Assembly (NCBI GenBank): GCA_937891565.1
Contig: CALAHA010000115.1
Coordinates: forward strand, 1-11,224
Direction: 5' to 3'
Source: an uncultured Ilumatobacter sp.
GTDB taxonomy: Bacteria; Actinomycetota; Acidimicrobiia; Acidimicrobiales; Ilumatobacteraceae
DNA: 11,224 nucleotides
Positions 1-6,864 of the stretch are shown here, piece by piece. Every line of letters starts with the position of its first letter. Within the stretch, counting starts at the first letter, position 1. A program made the position numbers and the translations under genes. Below the pieces are notes generated by a model. The model made no database searches. It saw only the letters and a list, made by a program, of their open reading frames with translations, and was not told the origin of the DNA.

Positions 1-216
1 GCGTTCGGCGATTTTGGAGCAGTGCAATGCGGATTCTGCACACCGGGCTTAATCATGGCGGTGCACGACCTCCTCGAACGCACGCCCGATCCTGGTGACA
101 CAGATATCCGCGAAGAGCTGGCTGGAAATATCTGCCGATGCACCGGCTACGGCCGGATCATCGATGCAGTCCAACAGGTTGCCGTTGCTCGTCGAACCGA
201 TCGGAGCGGCGCATGA
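1..216 (+). CDS. [2Fe-2S] subunit of xanthine dehydrogenase-family hydroxylase (C-terminal part)
   Basis: This is the last 71 residues of a gene that begins before the window. It is the electron-transfer subunit of a molybdenum hydroxylase, carrying electrons from the molybdenum site toward FAD through [2Fe-2S] clusters. The visible part is the all-helical second cluster domain: a QCGFCTPG motif (visible residues 9-16) and an NICRCTGY motif with cysteines at 45 and 47 give the usual C-x2-C...C-x-C ligands. The plant-ferredoxin-like first domain must lie upstream. The stop TGA overlaps the start of the next gene by 4 bases (ATGA), so the two subunits are probably translationally coupled. The family (XdhC/CoxS/PucE type) is clear; the substrate cannot be read from this subunit. 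Confidence 0.95.
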   Translation, partial: AFGDFGAVQCGFCTPGLIMAVHDLLERTPDPGDTDIREELAGNICRCTGYGRIIDAVQQVAVARRTDRSGA

Positions 217-2540
217 GCATCATCGACCGTCCCACATCGACCGGGCCGCGCCATGGCGCCCTCGGAACGTCCCCAACGCGGCCCGACGGCGTTGCGAAAG
301 TGCAAGGGACCTTCGAGTTCTCCTCAGACATCTCCGCTGACGGGTGCCTGTTTGGCGCAACCCTGCGCTCGCCTCATCCGCACGCCCGCATCGTCTCCAT
401 CGACCTGTCAGCTGCGTGGAAAATCGATGGCGTGCAGGCGATCGTCACCGCAGAGGACGTCCCCGGCCAGCTCACCTACGGGCTGATTTCACAAGACCAA
501 CCCGTCTTCGCAAGCGAGGTCGTCCGCTACGTGGGCGAGCCCGTTGCAGCACTTGCCGCCGACGATCCAGAAGTGGCGCGTCGAGCACTCGACGCCATCA
601 AAGTCACATACGAAATCCTCCCACCGTTGCTCGACCCCGAATTGGCAATCAGCGGCGAGTTTGATCCAATCCATCCCGACGGCAACGTGATTCGCCACCA
701 GCGAATCGTCCACGGTGACCCAGATGCAACCGCCGCGATCGTGGTCGAAGGGACCTACGAAATTGGCATGCAAGACCAGGCGTTCCTCGGTCTCGAAGCA
801 GCTTTGGCCATTCCCGATCCCGGCGGCAAGGGCATCGAGATGCACGTGGCAACACAGTGGCTGCATGAAGATCGCCAGCAGATCGCGGCGTGTCTGGGAT
901 TCGAAGAGGACAACGTCCGGCTTGTGCTCGGTGGCGTCGGGGGAGCGTTCGGTGCTCGCGAAGATATCAGCCTGCAGGTGCACTGCAGCCTGCTTGCCCT
1001 GCGCCTCGGCCGGCCCGTGCGCATGGCGTACAGCCGCGCCGAGAGCTTCCTTGGTCATGTCCACCGGCATCCTGCGAAGATCTGGATGCGCCACCACGCC
1101 AATGCTGACGGATCGATTGTGAAAATCGAGTCGAGGATGGTTTTCGACGGTGGCGCCTACGCATCCACGTCGTCTGCTGTACTCGTCAACGCGATCACCC
1201 TGGCGCAGGGGCCGTATCGCTGTGCGAATGCGGTCGTCGACGGCTGGGCCGTTCGCACTAATCACCTGCCATGTGGAGCGATGCGTGGCTTCGGAGCCGT
1301 GCAGGCGTGCTTTGCCTACGAGTCGCAGATGGACAAGCTGGCCGCAGCCTGCAGTGTGGCGCCGTTCGATATCCGACTGCTGAATGCGATGACAACGGGT
1401 GATCTGCTCATCACCGGTCAACCCGTGCTGAACGTCGCGCCCGTCCAAGAGTGCCTGCGCGAAACCAATGCATTGCCGCTTCCCGACGAACCCGTCGGTG
1501 GACACGCCCGCAGTGACGGGTCCGTTGACGCCATGAAGCTGCCCGGTGGTGCCGGACGGACCGCTGACGCCGGCGACATCGTCAGGGGGATTGGTTGGGG
1601 TGTTTCGATCAAGAACCTGATGTACTCCGAATCGTTTGACGACTATGCGACAGCGCGGTGCCGAATCGAAGGTGGCCCCGACGGACCGACAGTTTTCCTC
1701 AAGTTCGCGACAGCCGAAGTCGGGCAGGGCTTCGTCACTCTGGCTCCGCAGATCGCTCGCTCGGTACTTGGCATCGACCGGGTTGAAATCGATCAGATCG
1801 ATACCCAGGTCGGATCCGCCGGCTCGACGTCGGCGTCTCGCCAAACCTGGATGAGTGGCGGCGCGGTCAATGCTGCATGCGAACTCGTCCGCGCGCTGAT
1901 CTTCGAACACGTTGCTGCTGTTCATAGCTGCTCCGTGGTGGACCTGTTCATCGATCACACCGACGTTGTTGACTCGGCGACCGGTCGGCGCTTCGACGTC
2001 GCTGGGGCCTGTGTTGACGTGTCGTTCGACGAGACCGCCGTCTATCGCCATCCCGAAACCAGCGAGATCGACGAGAACGGCCAGGGCAACTGCCACACAG
2101 CGTTCGCGTTCGTCGCGCACCGTGCCGTCGTCGACGTCGACCCGCAACTGGGTCTGGTCAAGGTCGTTCAGATCGCTACAGCCCAAGACGTCGGGGTCGC
2201 ACTCAATCCGCTGTCGGTGATGGGCCAGATCGAAGGCGGTATCGCCCAGGGCCTGGGCATGGCGCTGATGGAAGAGATCATCCAAGTTGACGGTGTGATT
2301 CGGAACGGCAACTTCACCGATTATCTGTTGCCGACCTTCCTCGACATGCCACCGGTCGTCGCCACGCTCATCGAGCAGCCAGATCCACTCGCTCCACTGG
2401 GCGCCAAGGGTGTAGGTGAGCCGCCGTGCATCTCTTCGACGCCCGCCATCGTCGCTGCGATCCGCGATGCTCTGGCGCAGGCGGGCGTCGACGCTCCACT
2501 CAATCGAGTACCGGTCCGACCTGGCGACATTTGCCTGTGA
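213..2540 (+). CDS. Molybdopterin-binding subunit of xanthine dehydrogenase-family hydroxylase
   Basis: A 775-residue catalytic subunit that hydroxylates a heterocycle or oxidises an aldehyde at a molybdenum-pterin centre. The start ATG at 213 is chosen because it overlaps the previous stop as ATGA and has GGAG at 203-206, six bases upstream; an earlier in-frame ATG at 138 would run far into the [2Fe-2S] gene. The protein begins with the usual 'G...RPDGVAKVQG' segment. Cofactor and active-site motifs are visible: TQ (Q215), GGVGGAFGARE (240-250), RGFG (358-361), EVGQG, and GAKGVGEPP with the catalytic glutamate E736. By alignment from memory with bovine xanthine oxidoreductase, Q215 matches Q767, E250 matches E802, R358 matches R912, F360 matches F914 and E736 matches E1261. 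The position of R880 appears to be N326, so true xanthine specificity is doubtful. Length and motif order resemble actinobacterial PucD-type proteins. No FAD subunit follows it; one may lie upstream of the window. Confidence 0.95.
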   Translation: MSIIDRPTSTGPRHGALGTSPTRPDGVAKVQGTFEFSSDISADGCLFGATLRSPHPHARIVSIDLSAAWKIDGVQAIVTAEDVPGQLTYGLISQDQPVFASEVVRYVGEPVAALAADDPEVARRALDAIKVTYEILPPLLDPELAISGEFDPIHPDGNVIRHQRIVHGDPDATAAIVVEGTYEIGMQDQAFLGLEAALAIPDPGGKGIEMHVATQWLHEDRQQIAACLGFEEDNVRLVLGGVGGAFGAREDISLQVHCSLLALRLGRPVRMAYSRAESFLGHVHRHPAKIWMRHHANADGSIVKIESRMVFDGGAYASTSSAVLVNAITLAQGPYRCANAVVDGWAVRTNHLPCGAMRGFGAVQACFAYESQMDKLAAACSVAPFDIRLLNAMTTGDLLITGQPVLNVAPVQECLRETNALPLPDEPVGGHARSDGSVDAMKLPGGAGRTADAGDIVRGIGWGVSIKNLMYSESFDDYATARCRIEGGPDGPTVFLKFATAEVGQGFVTLAPQIARSVLGIDRVEIDQIDTQVGSAGSTSASRQTWMSGGAVNAACELVRALIFEHVAAVHSCSVVDLFIDHTDVVDSATGRRFDVAGACVDVSFDETAVYRHPETSEIDENGQGNCHTAFAFVAHRAVVDVDPQLGLVKVVQIATAQDVGVALNPLSVMGQIEGGIAQGLGMALMEEIIQVDGVIRNGNFTDYLLPTFLDMPPVVATLIEQPDPLAPLGAKGVGEPPCISSTPAIVAAIRDALAQAGVDAPLNRVPVRPGDICL

Positions 2541-2576
2541 TGCGTTGGTTGGCTGCGGTGGCGATCGTTACCGGGT

Positions 2577-2586
2577 CCAGATCTGG
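2577..2586. repeat. 10-bp perfect palindrome CCAGATCTGG upstream of phosphoribosyltransferase gene
   Basis: CCAGATCTGG reads the same on both strands and lies about 55 bases before the start of the downstream gene, in the 100-bp gap after the molybdenum subunit. The half-site CAGATC recurs at 2599-2604 (ACAGATCAGG). It could be an operator, but a 10-bp palindrome can occur by chance and no regulator is encoded in the window. Confidence 0.25.
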
Positions 2587-2626
2587 GTTGATTGTCACAG
2601 ATCAGGCCAACACCCCTGACCGCGTG

Positions 2627-2632
2627 TAGTTT
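2627..2632 (+). promoter_or_regulatory. Candidate -10 box (TAGTTT) for phosphoribosyltransferase gene
   Basis: TAGTTT fits the actinobacterial TANNNT -10 pattern and ends eight bases before the ATG at 2641, so a transcript would begin at or within a few bases of the start codon. No Shine-Dalgarno sequence is visible before this ATG, consistent with leaderless translation. No convincing -35 element is present at 17 bases. This is pattern-based inference. Confidence 0.35.
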
Positions 2633-2640
2633 GCGAGTCC

Positions 2641-3138
2641 ATGTCAGAAGTACGCGAAATCATGACCTGGGACATGCTCGGGGTAGCCACACGAGCCCTC
2701 TCGCAAATGGTCGCCGACGACGGGTACGAACCCGACATGATCCTGGGCATTGCTCGGGGCGGGCTGCTGCCAGCGGGTGCAATGGGTTATGCACTGTCGG
2801 TCAAGAACGTTTACACGATGAACGTCGAGTTTTACACCGGGGTCGACGAGCGACTCGATGTTCCCCGCATCCTTCCCCCGGCACCCGACTTCGTTGACCT
2901 GTCGAACGGCAAAATCCTCGTTGTCGATGACGTCGCTGACACTGGCCACACACTGAAGTCGGTCGAAGAGTTTTGTGAAGGCAAGGTGGGCGAGGTTCGC
3001 ACCGCCTGCATTTACGAGAAGTCTCACTCAGTCGTCAAGTGCGACTACGTCTGGAAGCGGACCGACGAGTGGATCAACTTCCCATGGAGCGAACAAGACC
3101 CGGTCGCCAAGCGCAGCTGGTCAGTCAAAGACGCCTAG
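2641..3138 (+). CDS. Phosphoribosyltransferase, hypoxanthine/xanthine type (COG2236-like)
   Basis: A 165-residue cytosolic type I phosphoribosyltransferase, transferring phosphoribose from PRPP to a nucleobase, probably a purine. The PRPP loop is clear: ILVVDDVADTGHT with the acidic pair D96-D97 followed by A-D-T-G-H-T (99-104). The PPi-loop region reads GIARGGLLPAG near residues 37-47. The C-terminal WINFPW motif is typical of Gpt-like and archaeal Hpt-like enzymes, where this region contacts the base. Length is normal for COG2236. The ATG at 2641 immediately precedes the conserved domain; it has no ribosome binding site but has a TANNNT box just upstream. The gene follows the molybdenum hydroxylase on the same strand after 100 bases, so it may be cotranscribed or have its own promoter. 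Its TAG stop overlaps the stop of the convergent protease gene. Purine salvage is likely; the exact base is not resolvable. Confidence 0.88.
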   Translation: MSEVREIMTWDMLGVATRALSQMVADDGYEPDMILGIARGGLLPAGAMGYALSVKNVYTMNVEFYTGVDERLDVPRILPPAPDFVDLSNGKILVVDDVADTGHTLKSVEEFCEGKVGEVRTACIYEKSHSVVKCDYVWKRTDEWINFPWSEQDPVAKRSWSVKDA

Positions 3139-4208
3139 TTGCCGAAGGCTTGCCGCTGAGCAGTGGCGAGCCGCTCGGTCAACCGCTTGGCTGACACGAC
3201 ACCGAGCAACTTGTCGTCGCTCCACACCGTCACGACCGGCCTCAGAGGGTTGATGCGCGAGAGTACCGAGCTGAGTTCTTCGTCGGGGCTAGCCTTCGCC
3301 AGCGTGCTGAACGGCGTCATCAGCTGTGTGAGCATGACCATTGCTCGTCGGTCGGTCGGGATTGCCCACAACTGGTCTTCGAGCACGAGGCCGTCGAGGT
3401 GACCGTCGCCGTTTGCGTCGATCGCCACCGCTCCGGCATCGCCGAGACGCTGGCGCTGATCGATCATCGAGTCGGCATCCATGTCCGAGCCGGCATGCGC
3501 TATGCCAAACCACGTCAGGTCGCGGACCTTCACACCTTGCAGCTGTTCGCCCATGTAGGAGGCAAGGATCTCTTGCTTGGCGTTCAGGCCAATGAACACG
3601 CCAGTGACGGCGACGAACAGGCCGGGCAGACCCTGCACCATCATCACCACACCGATGAGGGCCATACTCCAGCCAAGCACCCGGCCAGCCTGGCCCGCTT
3701 CACGCATGGCCAGATACTTATTACCGGTGCGCGCCCACCGGAATGCACGCAGCACGCGGCCGCCGTCGAGTGGAGCGCCCGGCAGCATGTTGAAGACAGC
3801 CAGCGCCAAGTTGACCACCCCAACCCAGAGCAGCAGGTTTGATCGCAAGAGGTAGCCGAGGCCGAACGCAAGGGCACCAATCACCAAGCTGACCGCAGGG
3901 CCCGCACCGGCTATGAGGCCATCGGCCTTTGGCGACGGAGACTCACGGTCGAGCCGCGCAACGCCGCCCAGCGCCCACAGGTCGATCGATTCGGTGTTGA
4001 CGCCGTAGCGACGGGCCACAAGGGCATGACCAAACTCGTGGAGCAGGATCGAGACGAAGAAGGCTGCTGTTGCGGTGATGCCAGAAATGACACCGAGCGC
4101 AGTCGCAAGGTTGACTCCAAAGAACGCAGCGATCAACGCCATGCTCCAGTGGGCTCGGACGGGAATCCCAAAATACCGACCCAAATTGAGTGATCCGGTT
4201 GACTTCAT
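3135..4208 (-). CDS. Site-2 protease family membrane metalloprotease with CBS domains (Rip3-like)
   Basis: A 357-residue intramembrane zinc protease that would cut a membrane-bound substrate inside the bilayer. The zinc site HEFGH is at residues 57-61 and the second motif NMLPGAPLDGGR at 140-151 supplies the third ligand D148. Hydrophobic segments lie near 22-48, 50-66, 99-121, 125-142, 178-192 and 194-209. Residues from about 220 form a cytosolic tail with two CBS-like units, the second ending GVVSAKRL; such tails sense adenine nucleotides in many proteins. This layout resembles Mycobacterium Rv2625c (Rip3). The start ATG at 4208 is preferred because MKSTGSLNLGRYFGIPVRAHWS is the normal family beginning; an upstream ATG at 4271 adds 21 atypical residues and enters a repeat region. 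The first CBS unit holds a DANGDGHLDG loop (264-273) resembling an EF-hand. No anti-sigma factor or other substrate is encoded nearby. The gene converges on the phosphoribosyltransferase with overlapping stops. Confidence 0.93.
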   Translation of the reverse strand: MKSTGSLNLGRYFGIPVRAHWSMALIAAFFGVNLATALGVISGITATAAFFVSILLHEFGHALVARRYGVNTESIDLWALGGVARLDRESPSPKADGLIAGAGPAVSLVIGALAFGLGYLLRSNLLLWVGVVNLALAVFNMLPGAPLDGGRVLRAFRWARTGNKYLAMREAGQAGRVLGWSMALIGVVMMVQGLPGLFVAVTGVFIGLNAKQEILASYMGEQLQGVKVRDLTWFGIAHAGSDMDADSMIDQRQRLGDAGAVAIDANGDGHLDGLVLEDQLWAIPTDRRAMVMLTQLMTPFSTLAKASPDEELSSVLSRINPLRPVVTVWSDDKLLGVVSAKRLTERLATAQRQAFGN

Positions 4209-4274
4209 ATCCAAACTAACCGTACACCCGTTCCCCCTATTCCCTAGCGCACCATCAATATCTCCCAACACACC

Positions 4275-4408
4275 CCTCCCAAAATGGAGACTGTTTCACC
4301 GACTCAGGGCGGCGTTGCGGTCCCAATTACGGATCGCTCGATGACGAAGTCCCAAACTGGGACCGAAACGCCTTCGCCGTACGTAGAAACAGTCCACATT
4401 TTGGAAGG
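4275..4408. repeat. 134-bp nested imperfect palindrome (MITE-like or regulatory)
   Basis: The outer arms 4275-4297 and 4386-4408 are inverted copies, 23 bases with three mismatches, sharing CCAAAATG and ACTGTTTC. The inner arms 4311-4325 and 4358-4372 are inverted copies of 15 bases with one mismatch (GGCGTTGCGGTCCCA against GGCGTTTCGGTCCCA). The spacers between outer and inner arms are 13 bases on both sides, so the whole element is symmetric around about 4341, although the spacers themselves do not match. This can be a fold-back or MITE-like element, or a large RNA structure. No transposase gene and no convincing target-site duplication are seen. Confidence 0.7.
4349..4363. repeat. Inner perfect hairpin GTCCCA-AAC-TGGGAC
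   Basis: A perfect 6-bp stem with a 3-base loop lies inside the larger palindrome. Its right half (4358-4363) is also part of the long-range inner arm pairing with 4320-4325, which has the same GTCCCA sequence. The two pairings exclude each other, so the RNA or single-stranded DNA could switch between two folds. Function is unknown. Confidence 0.55.
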
Positions 4409-4462
4409 TGGTGCGAGTTGGAAGGTGGTGCGAGTTGGAAGGTGGTGCGAGTTGGAAGGTGG
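4401..4462 (+). repeat. 17-bp tandem repeat, about 3.6 copies
   Basis: The unit TTGGAAGGTGGTGCGAG occurs identically at 4401-4417, 4418-4434 and 4435-4451, followed by a partial copy TTGGAAGGTGG at 4452-4462. The first copy begins inside the right outer arm of the palindrome, so the array looks like an expansion from the edge of that element. It ends three bases before the stop codon of the oxidoreductase (4466-4468 on the minus strand). There are no spacers between copies, so it is not a CRISPR array. Confidence 0.95.
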
Positions 4463-4465
4463 CGG

Positions 4466-6028
4466 TCAGGAGTGTTGGTTCAGGACGACGGTGGCGCAGT
4501 TGCGGCCGCTGGCACCCCAGACGCCGGCTCCCGGGAAGGTGGCTGCGCCAGTGAGGTACAGGCCCGAGACTGCGGTTTCATATTTGGTCAACTCGGGGTT
4601 CGGATTGCGGAACGCGGCGAGCGGTCCGCCGGCGAAACTCGTGGCGTGGCCGGCCGGCAGGTGGAAGTCTGACTCGTAAATCGCTGGGGTCATCGCTCGC
4701 CAGTCGACGATCGAATCGAGGAAACCGGGCTCGCATTGCTCGGCGAACAATTCCAACCAACGGAGCGGTTCCGGTCCACGTCGTTCGGGATGAGCCCATC
4801 CGTTACCTGCCGCATCCTTGAAGTCATACGGCGTGAAGAGCGCTTCAAGACTGAACACGTGGCGGCCATCCGGTGCCATTGTCGGGTCGAGTAGCGAGGG
4901 GGCGTTGACCAGCATTCCGGGTCGATCAAGCACCTTTGCTTGCTGCATGAGTTGGTAGCCACGATTGATATCGGTGAGCGACGGGCTAATGGCCGTGGTC
5001 GGGCCGAGGTGCCGGTCGTGATCCTTCAGGACCGGGGGAGCGCTGAGGATTGCGTCGATCTTCGACTCGTAGCCCTTGTCATGCGGGATTGCTTTCCAGC
5101 GACGGATCAGGTCGACAGCTTCCGACGGCGGGTTCTTGAGCCACTTCAGAAAGGTGTCGTGCGGGTTGCAGGCCGAGATCACGACCGGGGCATCGATTTC
5201 GGTTCCATCGACGAGAGTGACGCCGGCTGCTGCTGATCCCGTGCATCGAACCTCGGATACCGGGCTTGATGTCTGCAGTGTCCCTCCGGCAGCCTCGAAG
5301 GCCATTCGCAGAGTTTCGGTGACGCGCCCACTGCCCCCGACGGGGCGGCCGACGGTACCGACGTGGCGCATCGCGTGCGTCAGCGCACCGAGCCCCGAAC
5401 CCTTGAATTCGGGTGAGATGCCCCAGACCATTGGTCCGGTCAGCGCGGCAGGGCCGGTAATTGCGTCGGCGGAAAAAAACGAACGCAACACGTCGGCAGC
5501 GCTGCGTCGCGACCAACGCAACAGCGTTGCCGACCCAGCGAGCTTCTTGCGAAGTGCGAGTTTGGTCAGCCCGACCACCGACGGCGGTTCGGTCGCCGCC
5601 TCGAAAATCATCTCGATGGCAGGCGTCGCAGCCTTGACGTATCGCCGGTAACCATCCACTTCGTTCGGGAAGTTCCGACCAATCGATTCGAGCGTTTCAT
5701 CAAGGTCGTGATGATGTGACCACGACGGCGACGTCCCACCGGGCGTCCAGGCCATGTTGTGCTGCGCTGGCTCAACGTCGATGTATTCGAGTCCGTGAGC
5801 AGCAAGATCCAGTTCCTTGATCACCGGCGTGGTGCGGAAGGTCAGGTGATCGCAGTTGCAAATGTTGACCGTCGCGCCGCCGAACTCCTCACTCGATGCT
5901 GTGCCACCAACCGCTGGTCGAGCTTCGAGCAGCAGCGTCTTCATTCCGCCGCGTTGCAAGTAGGCGGCGGTGACGAGCCCGTTGTGGCCTGCCCCGATCA
6001 CGATTGCATCGAAAGGCCCGGAAGTCAT
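4466..6028 (-). CDS. Phytoene dehydrogenase-like FAD-dependent oxidoreductase (COG1233, PYROXD2-like)
   Basis: A 520-residue flavoprotein of the phytoene desaturase/PYROXD2 superfamily. The N-terminal Rossmann fold reads DAIVIGAGHNG (7-17) with GxGxxG at 12-17 and the ribose-binding glutamate E35 at the end of strand two, followed by ARPAVGGTAS. The C-terminal FAD motif is at 489-520, GLYLTGAATFPGAGVWGASG. There is no signal peptide, so it is probably cytosolic or membrane-associated. Members oxidise carotenoids or other hydrophobic or unknown substrates; no other carotenoid genes are nearby, so a carotenoid role is not supported. The ATG at 6028 is six residues before the Rossmann strand, which fits the family. 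The gene is divergent from the creatininase-family gene across 48 bases, with the palindrome and tandem-repeat gap just downstream. Reaction and substrate are unknown. Confidence 0.93.
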   Translation of the reverse strand: MTSGPFDAIVIGAGHNGLVTAAYLQRGGMKTLLLEARPAVGGTASSEEFGGATVNICNCDHLTFRTTPVIKELDLAAHGLEYIDVEPAQHNMAWTPGGTSPSWSHHHDLDETLESIGRNFPNEVDGYRRYVKAATPAIEMIFEAATEPPSVVGLTKLALRKKLAGSATLLRWSRRSAADVLRSFFSADAITGPAALTGPMVWGISPEFKGSGLGALTHAMRHVGTVGRPVGGSGRVTETLRMAFEAAGGTLQTSSPVSEVRCTGSAAAGVTLVDGTEIDAPVVISACNPHDTFLKWLKNPPSEAVDLIRRWKAIPHDKGYESKIDAILSAPPVLKDHDRHLGPTTAISPSLTDINRGYQLMQQAKVLDRPGMLVNAPSLLDPTMAPDGRHVFSLEALFTPYDFKDAAGNGWAHPERRGPEPLRWLELFAEQCEPGFLDSIVDWRAMTPAIYESDFHLPAGHATSFAGGPLAAFRNPNPELTKYETAVSGLYLTGAATFPGAGVWGASGRNCATVVLNQHS

Positions 6029-6076
6029 AAAGGTTATTCTTCACGACCAGGGCCCCGGGGACGTAACGTTGGAGCT
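6029..6076. promoter_or_regulatory. 48-bp divergent promoter region
   Basis: The starts of the FAD oxidoreductase (-) and the creatininase-family gene (+) are separated by only 48 bases, so both promoters must lie here or extend into the opposing coding sequence. It contains GGGCCCCGGGG (6050-6060), formed by overlapping GGGCCC and CCCCGGGG palindromes, which could bind a shared regulator. TAACGT at 6064-6069 is a candidate -10 for the plus-strand gene. Confidence 0.5.
6064..6069 (+). promoter_or_regulatory. Candidate -10 box (TAACGT), leaderless start at GTG 6077
   Basis: TAACGT matches TANNNT and ends seven bases before the GTG at 6077. The only ribosome-site-like bases, GGAG at 6071-6074, lie two bases from the start, too close for normal use. 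Leaderless transcription from about 6077 is the simplest reading, by pattern only. Confidence 0.4.
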
Positions 6077-6856
6077 GTGGCATATGTTTCACGGCGACTC
6101 GCCGACCTTCGCGCACCGCAGCTCAACGATGCGCTGAGCGAGAACAGCATCATTGTTCAACCGCTCGGTGCAGTCGAGCAGCACGGTCCTCACCTGCCGT
6201 TCAACACCGACTTGTTAATCGCGGACCGCGTCTCTGCTGCTGCGGTCGAGGCCGTCGGCGAAGAACACGATGTTTGGTTGCTCCCTCCGTTGGCGTATAC
6301 CAAGTCGAACGAGCACGCTTGGTCCTCGGGAACAATCTGGCTGTCGGCGACGACGCTGCTGGCGGTGCTCGACGACATCGGGCGATGTATTGCCATGACA
6401 CCGGCCCGCAAGCTCGTGTTCCTGAACGGCCACGGCGGCAACTCGGCGCTCGTTGCAGCCGCCAACCGCGAGCTCAGGCTCGCCCACGGGCTCATGACAT
6501 TTTTGGCCCACCCGTCGATTCCACCGGACCAGGGCGGTCACTCCGCCGCTGGCGAACTCGGTATGGGTATCCACGGTGGCACCGATGAGACCTCACTGAT
6601 GTTGCACCTCGCACCAGAACTCGTCGACATGTCGGTTGCTAGACGGAACGTGCCGGAGCATCTCGCGAAGAACGAACACGTCAAATTCGGCGGGTCAGTT
6701 GCCTTCGGGTGGTTGTCGAACGACTTCGGCCCTGACGGCCACATTGGTGATCCGACGCCGGCCACCGCGGAACTGGGCGAGCGACTGTTCAACGGCGCCG
6801 TTGACACGTTCGGTGAGGCACTCGGCGAGATTGCAGCGTTTCAACTCCCGATGTAA
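6077..6856 (+). CDS. Creatininase family amidohydrolase
   Basis: A 259-residue cytosolic metal-dependent amidohydrolase of the creatininase/MftE/ArfB superfamily. Metal-ligand motifs are intact: GAVEQHGPHLPFNTD gives E34, H36 and D45, the same numbering as Pseudomonas creatininase; NGHGGN gives H119; HGGTDETSLML gives E171. A KSNEHAWSSGT segment (76-86) corresponds to the family's EH..(F/W)..GT motif. Start: the frame is open far upstream, but residues before 6077 overlap the divergent gene and resemble nothing, whereas GTG at 6077 gives the normal length and follows a TANNNT box. No signal peptide is present. The family includes creatinine amidohydrolase, FAPy deformylase and peptide hydrolases, so the substrate cannot be named. 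A palindromic terminator follows eight bases after the stop. Confidence 0.9.
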   Translation: MAYVSRRLADLRAPQLNDALSENSIIVQPLGAVEQHGPHLPFNTDLLIADRVSAAAVEAVGEEHDVWLLPPLAYTKSNEHAWSSGTIWLSATTLLAVLDDIGRCIAMTPARKLVFLNGHGGNSALVAAANRELRLAHGLMTFLAHPSIPPDQGGHSAAGELGMGIHGGTDETSLMLHLAPELVDMSVARRNVPEHLAKNEHVKFGGSVAFGWLSNDFGPDGHIGDPTPATAELGERLFNGAVDTFGEALGEIAAFQLPM

Positions 6857-6864
6857 GACGCGAC

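Larger units (their letters stand above)
4209..4465. other. Non-coding gap with palindrome and tandem repeats
   Basis: This 257-bp gap lies between two minus-strand genes: downstream of the FAD oxidoreductase and upstream of the site-2 protease. It holds a long nested palindrome and a 17-bp tandem repeat, listed separately. Open frames that cross it on the plus strand continue antisense into the oxidoreductase and look spurious. Next to the protease start, on the minus strand, TACGGT (4224-4219) and TAGTTT (4218-4213) fit TANNNT, but neither has the usual leaderless distance from the ATG and no clear Shine-Dalgarno sequence is present. Confidence 0.7.

Noticed and set aside
489..2285. 598-codon open frame on the minus strand
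   Set aside because: It lies entirely antisense to the molybdopterin subunit, whose motifs are unambiguous. Long antisense frames are common in GC-biased genes, and its translation shows no recognisable domain.
4209..4271. 21-residue upstream extension of the site-2 protease
   Set aside because: The residues are unlike the family N-terminus and the extension runs toward the repeat region. ATG 4208 gives the usual start.
4401..4462. CRISPR array
   Set aside because: The copies are directly adjacent, 17 bases long, without spacers, and there are no cas genes.
4284..4679. Plus-strand frame across the palindrome and tandem repeats
   Set aside because: Half of it is antisense to the conserved C-terminal FAD motif of the oxidoreductase, and the repeat reads through in different frames because the unit is 17 bases.
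5759..6076. N-terminal extension of the creatininase-family gene
   Set aside because: The frame is open upstream but is antisense to the oxidoreductase Rossmann domain. The normal family length starts at GTG 6077.
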